64,000 nt of DNA from Polyangia bacterium (GTDB lineage: Bacteria > Myxococcota_A > Polyangia > Nannocystales > Nannocystaceae): contig JAUIFF010000012.1 in NCBI GenBank assembly GCA_030429545.1, forward strand, positions 124,001-188,000. The letters are read 5' to 3'. This document shows positions 55,172-64,000 of the stretch, piece by piece. The translations under genes were made by a program, and so were the position numbers. Numbering within the stretch: position 1 is the first letter of the stretch; the number at the start of each line of letters is the position of its first letter. The notes under the pieces were generated by a model, which was not told where the DNA came from, searched no databases, and saw nothing but the letters and a program-made list of their open reading frames with translations.

Positions 55172-55946
55172 CACGGCCAAAAATTCACCGCGAACCTTCG
55201 GGGAGGCCGGACTTCCCAGGTTCGCGGTGAGTTTTGGCCGTGAAACGACTTCTGAGAAGCTGCTGTCGTTGCTTCTCAGTGCCGATTAGCCGACAAAAAG
55301 GCCCGCACACACCCAGTCGAGATAACCAATCCCCACCCAAGGTTCGCGGTGATTGTTTGGCTGTGCAACGACTTCTGAGAAGCGCTGCTGTCGTTGCTTC
55401 TCAGTTCCGGCGCGTCGCCAAAAAGGCCCACATACCCAAGGTTCGCGGTGATTTTTTGGCCGTGAAACGACTTCTGAGAAGTGCTGTCGTTGCCTACAGC
55501 TAACTTCTCAGTTCCAGCTCGTGGAAAAAGCCCGCCAGACCAAACGCCCGCGCACCCAGTCGAAACAACCAAGCCACAACAAAGGTTCGCGGTGAATTTT
55601 TGGCCGTGAAACGACTTCTGAGAAGCTGCTGTTGCCTACAGCTAACTTCTCAGTTCCAGCTCGTGGAAAAAGCCCGCCAGACCGAACGCCCGCGCACCTA
55701 ACCCGACCAAAGGTTCGCGGTGATTTTTTGGCCGTGAACGACTTCTGAGAAGCGCTGCTGTCGTTACTTCTCAGTTCCGGCCCGCCAACAAAAAGACCTG
55801 CATACCCAAACGCCCGCGCACCCAGTCGAAACAACCAAGCCACACCAAAGGTTCGCGGTGAATTTTTGGCCGTGAAACGACTTCTGAGAAGCGCTGCTGT
55901 AGTCGACCTACTGCAAGCTTCTCAGAATCGGATTCACGGCCAAAAA
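55172..55946. repeat. Six-copy structured repeat module (about 100-144 bp)
   Basis: GGTTCGCGGTGA starts copies at 55219, 55341, 55440, 55584, 55712 and 55850. Most continue TTTTTGGCCGTGAAACGACTTCTGAGAAGC and contain an inner dyad CTGAGAAGC...GCTTCTCAG. An inverted half-copy at 55172-55196 pairs with the first copy over about 24 bp. The last copy forms a large hairpin: TTTTTGGCCGTGAA at 55863-55876 against TTCACGGCCAAAAA at 55933-55946, 14 perfect pairs. Single-base variation among the copies keeps the stems. Confidence 0.88.
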
Positions 55947-55958
55947 GGCCCGCGCGCT

Positions 55959-56357
55959 CTATCGCTTCGAGAACTGGAAGCGTGCTCGGGCGCCCTTCCG
56001 CCCATACTTCTTGCGCTCGACCTTGCGGGAGTCGCGGGTGAGGTAGCCGGCGGACTTCAGCTTGTCGCGATAGTCGGCGTCGATCCGCATGAGGGCCCGG
56101 GCGATGCCGAGACGGATGGCTCCGGCCTGTCCGGAGAGACCGCCGCCGCGGGCGGTGCACCACACGTCATATTCTTCGCGGGTGCCGGTCGCGTTGAGCG
56201 GTTGCTCGATGTACTTGAGGTTGGTGCTACGGGTGAGGTAGCCCTCGGCGTCACGACGATTGATCGTGATTTTACCTTCGCCGGGGAACATCCACACGCG
56301 GGCGATCGCGCGTTTACGGCGTCCGGTGGCGTAGAACTTCATGCTGTCTCGGGGCAT
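55959..56357 (-). CDS. rpsI: 30S ribosomal protein S9
   Basis: The 132-residue protein matches S9 throughout: FYATGRRKRAIARVW at the N-terminus, KITINRRD, GGGLSGQAGAIRLGIARAL in the middle, and the basic tail KVERKKYGRKGARARFQFSKR that reaches the P-site tRNA. The ATG at 56357 is preceded by AAGGAA. It lies 26 bp downstream of rplM, the usual bacterial order. The structured repeat array begins just after its stop codon. Confidence 0.97.
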   Translation of the reverse strand: MPRDSMKFYATGRRKRAIARVWMFPGEGKITINRRDAEGYLTRSTNLKYIEQPLNATGTREEYDVWCTARGGGLSGQAGAIRLGIARALMRIDADYRDKLKSAGYLTRDSRKVERKKYGRKGARARFQFSKR

Positions 56358-56383
56358 TCGGAAGGTTCCTTAAAAGAGTCGGA

Positions 56384-56818
56384 TCAGAGCGCGAGCTTGT
56401 ACGCCTTGGGTTGCTGGGCGGCGTGGTTGTGCTCGGTCCCGGCATAGACTTTGAGCTTTTTCATCATTGCGCGACCGAGTGGCGAGCGCGGCATCATCCG
56501 ACGCACAGCCAGCTTGATAACCTCTTCGGGTTTGCTGGCCAGCATCTCACGGGCGGTCCGTGACTTCATGTTGCCGACGTAACCTGTGAACCGGTGGTAC
56601 CGCTTCTGGTCGAGCTTGCGCCCAGTCAACACGACTTTGTCGGCATTGATGCAAACGACAAAATCACCCGTGTCGGTGTGGGGCGTGAAAATCGGTTTAT
56701 GCTTGCCGCGCAGGATCATTGCGATCTGACTTGCGGCACGCCCGACGGGAAGGCCTTCGAGATCGACGACGAACCAGTCGCGCTTGATTTCTGCGGATTT
56801 GGGGTAGTGCGTACCCAT
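56384..56818 (-). CDS. rplM: 50S ribosomal protein L13
   Basis: The 144-residue protein matches L13: RDWFVVDLEGLPVGRAASQIA, LRGKHKPIFTPHTDTGDFVVCINADKV, RRMMPRSPLGRAMMKKLKVYAGTEHNHAAQQP. The ATG at 56818 begins the conserved N-terminus (GTHYPKSAEIKRDW). It is the first gene of the rplM-rpsI operon and is divergent from the response regulator gene 287 bp away. Confidence 0.97.
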   Translation of the reverse strand: MGTHYPKSAEIKRDWFVVDLEGLPVGRAASQIAMILRGKHKPIFTPHTDTGDFVVCINADKVVLTGRKLDQKRYHRFTGYVGNMKSRTAREMLASKPEEVIKLAVRRMMPRSPLGRAMMKKLKVYAGTEHNHAAQQPKAYKLAL

Positions 56819-57105
56819 GGGAAGCGGAGGGATACGCGAGCGATGCAAGCCTGTCAAGACGGGTTATCTGTGTTTGCGGCGGTCCGCCAGCGCCCTGGCC
56901 ACATCGGCCAAAGTACCCTCTACAGGCAAATCTATGATGTCTATGGCGCGATGTCCGGCTCGGCGGGCTTCGGCTTCGGCCGCTTGGCGGGGGCGCAGCG
57001 ACAAATACGCGAGAGGTCACATCCGATCGTGATCGTCATCCCAAAGTAGATCCCGCCGGCGAGTTCGGCGGACGTCCGGGAGACAACCAGGCCATACTAT
57101 CCCGC

Positions 57106-58041
57106 GTGTCGAAGTCCCCGCCCGCAACGCTGCTCCTCGCCGACCACTGTACGGCGGAGCGTGAGCTAGCCCAGGCGATCCTCGAACAGGCCGGCTACCG
57201 CGTGGTCATCGCCGACGACGGACAGCAGGCGGTTGAGCTGTTTGCCGCACTGCGGCCCCAGCTGGTGATTGTCGACCTCAATACCCCACACCTCAGCGGG
57301 GTTGAGGCCTGCCGGCAGATCAAGGGGAGCACGCCAGAGTTTATCCCTGTGCTGTTGGTGAGCTCTAAAAACCGTACCCAGGACCGGATCGACGGTCTGC
57401 GTAGCGGCGCCGACGACTACCTCGGCAAACCCTACGACAGCGACGAGTTGCTGGCCCGAGTCGAAGTCTTGTTGCGGATCCAAAAATCGTTTCAGCGCGC
57501 CAGTCGGCCCGTGCGTTCCCGGCGGTCACTCGCACAGGGTGGCAATATCGAGGGCCCGCACATGGCCGTTACTCCGGAGACCTTTCGCGGACGGGTCGAG
57601 GAGTTGTTTGCCCGTGCCCATCGGGAGAGCGACCCCCTGGCCTGCCTGCGGGTGGCCATCGATCCTTCTGAGGTCGATGAGCAAACCCGCGACAACCAGT
57701 TGCAAACCCTGCGCACGGTGATCCGGTCGAGTGTCCGCGGTGCCGATCGCTTCAACCCCGACGGCGAGCAGGGCTATGTGATGGTCCTGCCCGACACCCA
57801 CTTTCCCGGGGCGTTGACCGTCGCCGAACGCATCATTCGCCAGCTACATCGCCACCTGCGAGCCAACGGCGAAGCCCTATTTACGGTCAGCATCGGCGTT
57901 TCGTTTTATCCCAACCGCGACACCAAAAACGTCGACGACCTCCTAGGCCTGGTCGACGCCGCGCTGGATCGCGCCCGTGCCGAAGGCGGGGGCCGAATTT
58001 GTTTGTATCAACACCAAGGTTATTTGTACGCACCCGACTGA
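57106..58041 (+). CDS. Response regulator with degenerate GGDEF-like domain
   Basis: The 311-residue protein has a receiver domain with phospho-accepting Asp57 (VIVDLNTPH), the conserved Lys (GKPYDSDELL) and a linker. The C-terminal part has the fold of a diguanylate cyclase (RTVIRSSVRGADRFN, VMVLPDTHFPGALTVAERIIRQL, FTVSIGVSFY), but the GGDEF signature is replaced by GEQGY. It therefore should not make cyclic di-GMP and may bind nucleotide or act by protein contact. The start is the GTG at 57106. The nadK gene begins 19 bp after its stop, so both are probably in one transcript. Confidence 0.85.
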   Translation: MSKSPPATLLLADHCTAERELAQAILEQAGYRVVIADDGQQAVELFAALRPQLVIVDLNTPHLSGVEACRQIKGSTPEFIPVLLVSSKNRTQDRIDGLRSGADDYLGKPYDSDELLARVEVLLRIQKSFQRASRPVRSRRSLAQGGNIEGPHMAVTPETFRGRVEELFARAHRESDPLACLRVAIDPSEVDEQTRDNQLQTLRTVIRSSVRGADRFNPDGEQGYVMVLPDTHFPGALTVAERIIRQLHRHLRANGEALFTVSIGVSFYPNRDTKNVDDLLGLVDAALDRARAEGGGRICLYQHQGYLYAPD

Positions 58042-58060
58042 GGTCGGCAACGAGGTCGAG

Positions 58061-58963
58061 ATGTTACCCAAACACACCATCGAGCCTATCTCCCGTGTTC
58101 TGTTGTTTCCCCGGGGAGACGGCAATGCCTTTGGCCAAGTTGCCCAGGCCTGTGCGTGGTTACTTGGCCGCGGACTCGAAGTTGGCGTGCCTCGCCCCCT
58201 ATATGAAGCGCATCACGCAGCCCTTCCATCTAATTGTATGGGCATTGAGCTCGATCAACTGGCGGCCGCCGACCTCAGCCTGATTGTCGCGCTCGGGGGA
58301 GATGGCACCCTGTTGCGTGCGGCCCGGTGGGCAGCAGATGCTTCCGTACCGGTGATGGGGGTCAACCTCGGCGACCTCGGCTTTTTAACCGCTTTTCGCC
58401 GCGACGAACTCGAAGAGGGCCTGCGCCAGGCCGCCGCCGGTCGACTCCACTGGGAGCCGCGGTTGCGCATGCGTGTCGAGGTCCACCGGGGCGACCGGGT
58501 CATCGCCACCGAAACCGCGTGTAACGATGCCTATGTCAAACACGGCGACATCCCGCGGTTGTTACAGCTGGCGACGAGCGTCGGTGGCGAGAGCATGGCG
58601 ACCTACCGCGCCGACGGACTCATTGTATGCACACCGATGGGGTCAACCGCCTACAACCTCGCGGCCGGTGGACCGATCGTCGACCCCGGCACCGAGATCC
58701 TCACGATCACCCCACTTTGCCCGCACAGCCTCACCCACCGCCCGGTCGTGGTGTCGTCGACCGACCCGATTGCGATTACCTACGCCGGCCCCAGCGACAT
58801 TAGCTCGGCATTTTTGACGGTCGACGGCCAGTTGATCACCGAACTCAAACTCGGCGATGTCGTCAAGATCGACTGTAGCCCCAAGCCACTACGCCTGGTC
58901 TCCCCGGCCAACAACGTGTTTCGCGTGTTGGTCGCCAAACTCGGCTGGAGCGGACCGCGTTAG
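58061..58963 (+). CDS. nadK: NAD kinase
   Basis: The 300-residue enzyme phosphorylates NAD to NADP. The GGDGT motif is at residues 79-83 (Asp81), with VNLGDLGFLTAF, ACNDAYVKHG and ADGLIVCTPMGSTAYNLAAGGPIVDP following, all diagnostic. The length fits. The ATG at 58061 starts the conserved portion; 28 upstream in-frame residues overlap the response regulator gene and do not look like NadK. It lies 19 bp behind that gene, which is an unusual partner. Confidence 0.95.
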   Translation: MLPKHTIEPISRVLLFPRGDGNAFGQVAQACAWLLGRGLEVGVPRPLYEAHHAALPSNCMGIELDQLAAADLSLIVALGGDGTLLRAARWAADASVPVMGVNLGDLGFLTAFRRDELEEGLRQAAAGRLHWEPRLRMRVEVHRGDRVIATETACNDAYVKHGDIPRLLQLATSVGGESMATYRADGLIVCTPMGSTAYNLAAGGPIVDPGTEILTITPLCPHSLTHRPVVVSSTDPIAITYAGPSDISSAFLTVDGQLITELKLGDVVKIDCSPKPLRLVSPANNVFRVLVAKLGWSGPR

Positions 58964-59249
58964 TTGTATTCACAACTAAACCTTGGCTGAGTTGGGCCGG
59001 GTTCGTTCGACCGAACGTGTAGACATTGTCGCCCGCCAAACCGCGAGTTGGTGTGATTGCATGCGCACCGAATTCGCGGCCAATATCGCCACCCCCACTC
59101 ACACATTCGCGCAGTGTTGACCATTGGCGATTTCGCGGCCGGCCGGCCCGCTGACGGTTTCGCGCCACGCCCGACGAAACATCCTCTTTTTACCGATTAA
59201 TAGCCCTGGGAGCGTTTTTTAAGGTTTTGGGAACACTGCTCCCCCAGAT

Positions 59250-62200
59250 ATGTCTGATGTACCCGATATGCAACGGCGCGTGCTCCCCCCAAACCTGTCA
59301 GCCGTTCGCCCGCGGCGTGCTGGCTACCTCAGTATTTTGCTCACGGCGATCGCCCTCGCGGCCTGTACCGGCAAGTCGCCAACGGCCAAGACCTCGGCAA
59401 CTTCGACGTCGGTCACCGATCCTTCCGTGTTTGGGTTCCCCGCCCAAACCCTGCCGGATGCCCAACAACCGGCGGCCAAGAAAGCACCGTTTGCGCTGAC
59501 GGCCAGCGACGGCACCGGGCTGTCACTCGTAAGTTTTGAGGGCAAAGCCGTGGTCGAGGGGCCCCTGGCATTTACCGAACTTCACCTGACGTTTGACAAC
59601 CCGACCGACCGCGTGATCGAGGGGCGGTTTACCATCGACCTGCCACCGAACTCGGCGATCTCGCGGTTTGCCATGAAGATCGGCTCGCACTGGCAGGAGG
59701 GCGAGGTTGTCGAACGCCAGGCCGCACGCGTGGCCTACGAGGACTTCCTACACCGCAAACAGGACCCGGCCCTGCTCGAAAACCAGGCCGGCAACCAGTT
59801 TAGTGCCCGGGTCTTCCCGATTCCCGCCAACGGGCGCAAGGAGCTGATTATTAGCTATTCGCAGGAGCTCCCCAACAGCGACGAACGCTACCGGATGGAA
59901 CTTTTGGGGCTGCCCAAGCTGGAAAAGCTCGACGCCCAAATCATTTTGCGCAACCAGGCCGTCGCCGACCCCGGGGCCACCTCGATGGGTGGACAGACGA
60001 CGACCAACCAGGTCATCGAGCTCAAGAAATTCGACTATGCGCCCGACCGCGACCTCGAGGTACCGGCCAAGCCCGGCACTGTTGCCGAGGCCTCGGGCAT
60101 TCGCAACGGCGACCTCGCACTCGTCCGGGTGCAAGCCGCCGGCGAGATGCCACCCGAGACCATCGAAGACCTGACAATCCTATTTGATACCAGCGCCTCG
60201 AGGGCCCTCGGATTTGACCGCCAGGTGCGGCGCCTAGGCGAGCTCGTCAAGGCCATCCAAACCGCACAGGGCAGTGATTTTCGCCTCCATGTCCTGTGTT
60301 TCGACCAGGAAGTGTTTGAGATTTATAGCGGTGACGTGGCTGGATTTGGCGCCCAACATATCCAGGCGATTTTTAGCCGGCGGGCGTTTGGGGCCTCCGA
60401 CCTCGCGGGTGCCCTCAAAAACGTTGCACAGACAACAAAACCGGGGCAAAACAAACGACTGCTGCTCGTCAGCGACGGGGTCGCCACTGCCGGGGGGGAC
60501 AACCTCGCCGACATTACGCCGGCGGCCAAGGGGCTCCAGGCGGCCGGCTATCAACGGATCGACGCCGTGATCGATGGCGGTATCCAGGACCGCGATGTGC
60601 TCGAAGCCATCACCACCGCCGGGCTGCCGAGCCACGGTATTGTTGTCGATACAAAAACCCCGCTGGCGACCATTGGCCAAAAGCTGACCAAACGCACGCT
60701 GTCGGGGGTCCAGGTGAGCGTCCCGGGTAGCGAGTGGTCGTGGCCCCACCAGCTCGACGGGGTGCAACCGGGCGACGAGGTACTTGTTTATGCAAAAATC
60801 CCCGAGGCCACGCCCCTGCAAGTTGTCCTCGGTAGCGGCGACAAGGCCAATGTCGTGCAGGTAGCGACTCGCCTCGGCCAGCGCCCCATGATCGAACGCG
60901 CCTGGGTTGGCGCGCTCATCGAAGACAAAACCGCCACCCACTCCAAGGTCGATACCAGTACCGAGGCCGGCCGCGAGCAGGCCAACAAACTCAAGCAAGA
61001 GATCGTTGATCTATCAACCAAACACCGGGTCTTGAGTGACTTCACCGCGCTGTTGGTGCTGGAAACCGAGTGGGACTATCGGCGCTTCAACATCGATCGC
61101 AACGCGCTTGCCGACATCCTGACGGTCGGCCAAGACGGTGTGCAACTGACCGCCCGCAGCGGGCTCTACATGCCCGTCACTGGCGAAACGGTCTCGCAAA
61201 CCACCGGCGCCAACCAGCCGATCCGCGACTTCGACCCCGACATGGCCCAGCGCCAGGCCGGGATCCTCGGGGTGATGCAGCAGCAAAGCGGCCACTTTTT
61301 GGCCTCTCCCTACGGCGGAGCATTTGCCGTGGGCAACGACGATGAAGATGTCTGGGGAGGGCTCACCGGCAACGAAATTGGCGAGGCCTACGGCGTTGGT
61401 GGGCTGGGCCTGGTCGGCACCGGGCGCGGTGGCGGTGGCACAGGCGAAGGGCTCAATGCCATGCGCGGCCCGTCGACCGCGGCGAAGGACGGCAAGAAAA
61501 AAAGCTCCCGCCCGCGGGCCGCCAACTCGGGTGACTTCGGTGAGGGCACAATCGGCCTCGGCAACACCGGCCTCATCGGCAAGGGTGGAGGCGGCGGTTC
61601 AGGTTCGGGTTATGGCCGAGGTAGCGGCGCGGGATTTGGTGGCCGCGGACTCCGGGTCCCTCGCGTCCGCCAGGGCAAAGCCGCCGTCATGGGCTCGCTC
61701 GACAAGGACATCATCCGCCGGATTGTCCGCGCCCATATCAACGAAGTTCGCTATTGCTACAACCGAGGTCTGGCCAAAAAACCCAGCCTCGCCGGCAGGG
61801 TTGAGGTCGAGTTTATCATCGCCGCCACCGGCCGGGTGGAGAATGCCAAGGTCCGCCGGACAAACCTTGCAGATGCATCGGTTTCGCAGTGTATCGCCAA
61901 GGCCGTCCGCCGGTGGAAGTTTCCCAAGCCGCGTGGCGGAGGGATCGTCAAGGTCGCCTACCCGTTTGTCCTGTCCCCCGCCGACGGCCCGTCACCACCC
62001 CCGCTGACCCCGCTTTCGCCCGAGCAGGAGGCGGCCCAACAAGCTGCGATGGCCGAGGCCCAACGCCTCGCCGAACAGCGGGCCGAGGCCGAACGCCAGC
62101 GGCGAATCCAGCAGGAAAAAGAGTGGTTTGAAAAACAGGAAAAGCTACGGCTCCAACGCGAGGCCGAGGAGGCCGAAGCCAAACGCACCGAGGGTAGCCC

Positions 62201-63119
62201 CTACAGCGGCAAGCTGTTCGACATCATGAAGTTGCTCGAGCAACAACAGCACAAACCCGCGCTCGACATGGCACTTGCGTGGTACGACGCCGAGCCCGGC
62301 AATGTATTGGCACTTGTGGGCATTGGTGAGGCCCTCGAGGCAAGCGGCAACCCGCAGGCGGCTGCGCGGGTCTACGGCTCGATCATCGACCTGTTTCCCT
62401 CGCGTGCAGACTTGCGTCGCTACGCCGGGGCCCGCCTGTCGCGCCTAGGCGACGTCGGATTACAGCTCGCAGTCGATACCTTTGCCGAGGCGGTTGAGCA
62501 ACGCCCCGACCACCCGGGCAGCCACCGGATGTATGCATATGCACTGGCGCGGGTCGGTCAGTTCGAGAAGGCGTTTGAGGCGATCGAAGCTGGGGAAGGC
62601 CGCGATTATCCGAGTGGACGATTTGCCGGGGTCAAACGCATCCTCAAGGATGACCTCCAAATCCTAGGAGCGGTCTGGGCCCACCACGAGCCCGACCGGC
62701 GCAAGACCATCGAGCAACGCCTGCAGGCGCGCGGCGCAACCATCGAAACCCGTCCGTCCCTGCGCTTTATCATGGGCTGGGAAACCGACTCCAACGACGT
62801 CGACTTCCACATCCGCGACAGCCAAGATGGCCACGCGTGGTACTCCAACAAGACCCTGTCGTCGGGCGGGGAGCTCTATGCCGATGTCACCACCGGCTAC
62901 GGGCCCGAGTGCTTTGCCATTCACAACAAGGCCTCGGCCTACCCCTACAAGTTGCAGGCGCACTACTACAGCCGCGGGCCCATGGGCTATGGCATGGGTG
63001 CCCTACAGGTCATGGAGTTTGATGGTGCCGGCACCCTCAAGTTCGACGATCGGCCGTTTTTGATCATGAAAGATCGGGCCTACCTCGACCTCGGTTCGGT
63101 CGACGGGCCGTTGCCGTAA
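59250..63119 (+). CDS. Giant lipoprotein: VIT, VWA, AgmX/PglI-type, TPR and DUF2135-like domains
   Basis: The 1289-residue product has a lipobox (LAAC), then a VIT domain (about 75-205: LTASDGTGLSLVSFEGKAVVEG...RVAYEDFLHRKQDPALLENQAGNQFSARVFPIP), a VWA domain (about 285-460: LTILFDTSASRAL), a Gly-rich hinge (about 700-800) and an AgmX/PglI-type C-terminal domain (about 810-905: DIIRRIVRAHINEVRYCYNRGL...GRVEVEFIIAATGRVENAKV). A charged coiled coil, a TPR-like region (about 985-1100) and a DUF2135-like domain (DVDFHIRDSQDGHAWYSNK...ADVTTGYGPECFAI) follow. A terminator follows the gene. Function is unknown; the modules suggest an envelope scaffold. Confidence 0.88.
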   Translation: MSDVPDMQRRVLPPNLSAVRPRRAGYLSILLTAIALAACTGKSPTAKTSATSTSVTDPSVFGFPAQTLPDAQQPAAKKAPFALTASDGTGLSLVSFEGKAVVEGPLAFTELHLTFDNPTDRVIEGRFTIDLPPNSAISRFAMKIGSHWQEGEVVERQAARVAYEDFLHRKQDPALLENQAGNQFSARVFPIPANGRKELIISYSQELPNSDERYRMELLGLPKLEKLDAQIILRNQAVADPGATSMGGQTTTNQVIELKKFDYAPDRDLEVPAKPGTVAEASGIRNGDLALVRVQAAGEMPPETIEDLTILFDTSASRALGFDRQVRRLGELVKAIQTAQGSDFRLHVLCFDQEVFEIYSGDVAGFGAQHIQAIFSRRAFGASDLAGALKNVAQTTKPGQNKRLLLVSDGVATAGGDNLADITPAAKGLQAAGYQRIDAVIDGGIQDRDVLEAITTAGLPSHGIVVDTKTPLATIGQKLTKRTLSGVQVSVPGSEWSWPHQLDGVQPGDEVLVYAKIPEATPLQVVLGSGDKANVVQVATRLGQRPMIERAWVGALIEDKTATHSKVDTSTEAGREQANKLKQEIVDLSTKHRVLSDFTALLVLETEWDYRRFNIDRNALADILTVGQDGVQLTARSGLYMPVTGETVSQTTGANQPIRDFDPDMAQRQAGILGVMQQQSGHFLASPYGGAFAVGNDDEDVWGGLTGNEIGEAYGVGGLGLVGTGRGGGGTGEGLNAMRGPSTAAKDGKKKSSRPRAANSGDFGEGTIGLGNTGLIGKGGGGGSGSGYGRGSGAGFGGRGLRVPRVRQGKAAVMGSLDKDIIRRIVRAHINEVRYCYNRGLAKKPSLAGRVEVEFIIAATGRVENAKVRRTNLADASVSQCIAKAVRRWKFPKPRGGGIVKVAYPFVLSPADGPSPPPLTPLSPEQEAAQQAAMAEAQRLAEQRAEAERQRRIQQEKEWFEKQEKLRLQREAEEAEAKRTEGSPYSGKLFDIMKLLEQQQHKPALDMALAWYDAEPGNVLALVGIGEALEASGNPQAAARVYGSIIDLFPSRADLRRYAGARLSRLGDVGLQLAVDTFAEAVEQRPDHPGSHRMYAYALARVGQFEKAFEAIEAGEGRDYPSGRFAGVKRILKDDLQILGAVWAHHEPDRRKTIEQRLQARGATIETRPSLRFIMGWETDSNDVDFHIRDSQDGHAWYSNKTLSSGGELYADVTTGYGPECFAIHNKASAYPYKLQAHYYSRGPMGYGMGALQVMEFDGAGTLKFDDRPFLIMKDRAYLDLGSVDGPLP

Positions 63120-63140
63120 ACCGCCGCATTCGTGCACCCA

Positions 63141-63168
63141 AGGCCCTCCTGCGGGAGGGCTTTTTACG
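63141..63168 (+). terminator. Rho-independent terminator
   Basis: GCCCTCC-TGCG-GGAGGGC (63143-63160) is followed by TTTTTA. It lies 21 bp after the stop codon of the giant lipoprotein gene; the converging TolC-family gene may use it too. Confidence 0.9.
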
Positions 63169-63181
63169 TGGTTTGGGCGCG

Positions 63182-64000
63182 CTACTGGCCGGGCGACAAC
63201 GCCTGCGGTTGCGAGCTTTGTGCATATTCATGAAAGGGCCGACCGACGTCGCGCTCTAATTCGTAGACCGCCTCAAAGTACTTACCATAGGCGTCGAGAG
63301 CTTCGTTTTGAATGGTCAAAAACCGCTCCCTCGCCACCAGCACCTCAAGCAGATTTGTTTCGCCCAATGCATATGCACGTTCGAGCAAGGTCATGTTGGC
63401 CTCGAACTTGGGCACGACCTCCTGGGAGTAGGAAGACACCCGCAGCGCGGCCGTATTGAGGGCGTCGGCGGCCCGTCGGATCCTTTGCGAAAGCGCGTAC
63501 TGCAGGGCCTGTTTTTGGCTTTGGATCACCCGCAAATCAGCCCGAGCCTGCGCCCGTGGCCCCTGGTTGCGGCGCCAAAACGGCAGCGGCAAACCGATTT
63601 GGGCCAGGCCGACGGTCGCGCGAATGCCCGAGCCCGGCTCGGACTCACTGTTGACCGCAAACCCGACCTGGGGGTGTGGCAGGCGATCGCGGTCGGCACT
63701 GGCGATCGCGGCGTTGGCCCGGACCAGCGAAGCGTCGAAGGTCTTGACCGCGGGGTGCTCGGACATGGCCTGCTCGACCAGCACCTGGGTGTCGGCGATA
63801 ACCTTGGGCCACTCGAGCTCGCCGGCGGGGACGATGGTTTGAGATGTTGTATAGCCACTGACTTCGGTCAGCCGGACACATGCGAGGCGATAGTTGAGGT
63901 TGGCCGCGAGCGAAGCCTGGCGGGCCTGGGCGAGCTCTCCCTCGGCCACGCGCACCCGCAGCTGGGAAATTTCGCCGGCCTGGGCCCGCCGCTGGGCGAC
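63182..64000 (-). CDS. TolC-family outer membrane efflux protein, 5' end beyond the window
   Basis: The last 272 residues of a longer reading frame are visible, open to the right edge. The pattern is that of TolC/CusC-type proteins: RAQAGEISQLRVRVAEGELAQARQA with long heptad-like helices, a VGLAQIGLPLPFWRRNQG strand segment, and LLEVLVARERFLTIQNEALDAYGKYFEAVYELERDVG as the second helical half. It should form an outer-membrane export duct for an RND or ABC pump. Similarity to heavy-metal CzcC/CusC types is suggestive only. The rest of the gene and any pump genes lie beyond 64000. Confidence 0.85.
   Translation of the reverse strand, partial: VAQRRAQAGEISQLRVRVAEGELAQARQASLAANLNYRLACVRLTEVSGYTTSQTIVPAGELEWPKVIADTQVLVEQAMSEHPAVKTFDASLVRANAAIASADRDRLPHPQVGFAVNSESEPGSGIRATVGLAQIGLPLPFWRRNQGPRAQARADLRVIQSQKQALQYALSQRIRRAADALNTAALRVSSYSQEVVPKFEANMTLLERAYALGETNLLEVLVARERFLTIQNEALDAYGKYFEAVYELERDVGRPFHEYAQSSQPQALSPGQ

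Larger units (their letters stand above)
54904..55958. other. 1,055-bp non-coding repeat region between the aminotransferase gene and rpsI
   Basis: No protein gene is supported here. The left part holds a 73-bp tandem repeat (two full copies and one partial) and the rest a six-copy module with internal hairpins, both listed separately. It lies at the 3' ends of two converging operons, so it may also contain their terminators. Confidence 0.8.

Noticed and set aside
55172..55946. CRISPR array or tRNA cluster
   Set aside because: The spacing is irregular, the sequence between cores is itself repeated, and no cloverleaf or CCA end can be formed.

Overview
The window is a chromosomal segment of a high-G+C bacterium (roughly 63-65% by eye). 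The best guess is a myxobacterium of the Nannocystis/Plesiocystis/Enhygromyxa type. The reasons are many surface lipoproteins with a lipobox followed by a long Ser/Thr/Asp/Glu/Gly linker and then cysteine-rich or adhesin-like domains, DUF4215-type myxobacterial cysteine-rich repeats, a Ser/Thr protein kinase, an AgmX/PglI-type C-terminal domain, and large VWA proteins. The assignment is inference; no rRNA or tRNA gene was seen. No insertion sequence, prophage or CRISPR array was seen.

Layout. 0-5 kb: cupin, two linker lipoproteins, a lipoprotein archaemetzincin, a DUF924 protein. 5-12.5 kb: VWA lipoprotein, Ser/Thr kinase, adenosine deaminase, a selenocysteine glutathione peroxidase, a helical hypothetical, a GNAT acetyltransferase. 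12.5-19 kb: IgGFc-binding-like lipoprotein, the fadJ-fadI beta-oxidation pair, a small Cys-rich lipoprotein. 19-31 kb: a plus-strand run with DUF4159, a VWA membrane protein, a GroES-like protein, SppA with an N-terminal extension, an M16 protease, then a sialidase-fold lipoprotein and a rhodanese. 31-38.5 kb: NudC, radical SAM, two tandem copper-monooxygenase/cytochrome lipoproteins, a hybrid histidine kinase. 38.5-47.4 kb: a Gly-Asp repeat lipoprotein, an EamA transporter, a VOC protein, RlmH, ParE, ParC. 47.4-55 kb: DUF4215 lipoprotein, TerB, PNGase F-like lipoprotein, polyprenol-phosphate sugar transferase, aminotransferase, separated by tandem-repeat arrays. 55-64 kb: repeat array, rpsI-rplM, response regulator-nadK, a 1289-residue VIT/VWA/AgmX/TPR/DUF2135 protein, and the end of a TolC-family gene.

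Two signals stand out. First, a degenerate 10-bp palindrome, TGYANNTRCA, occurs exactly 41 times by hand count against about two expected from base composition. Most coding copies sit in one codon phase (GYA-NNT-RCA) and use codons otherwise rare here. It behaves like a highly iterated palindrome of the HIP1 kind but with a different sequence. Second, the glutathione peroxidase has an in-frame UGA at the catalytic position, followed by a hairpin whose tip (GCAGGUCUGC) matches the SelB-binding tip of E. coli fdhF, so the organism should decode selenocysteine. Several intergenic regions also hold distinct tandem arrays (10, 58, about 85, 73 and about 100-144 bp units), mostly next to gene 3' ends.
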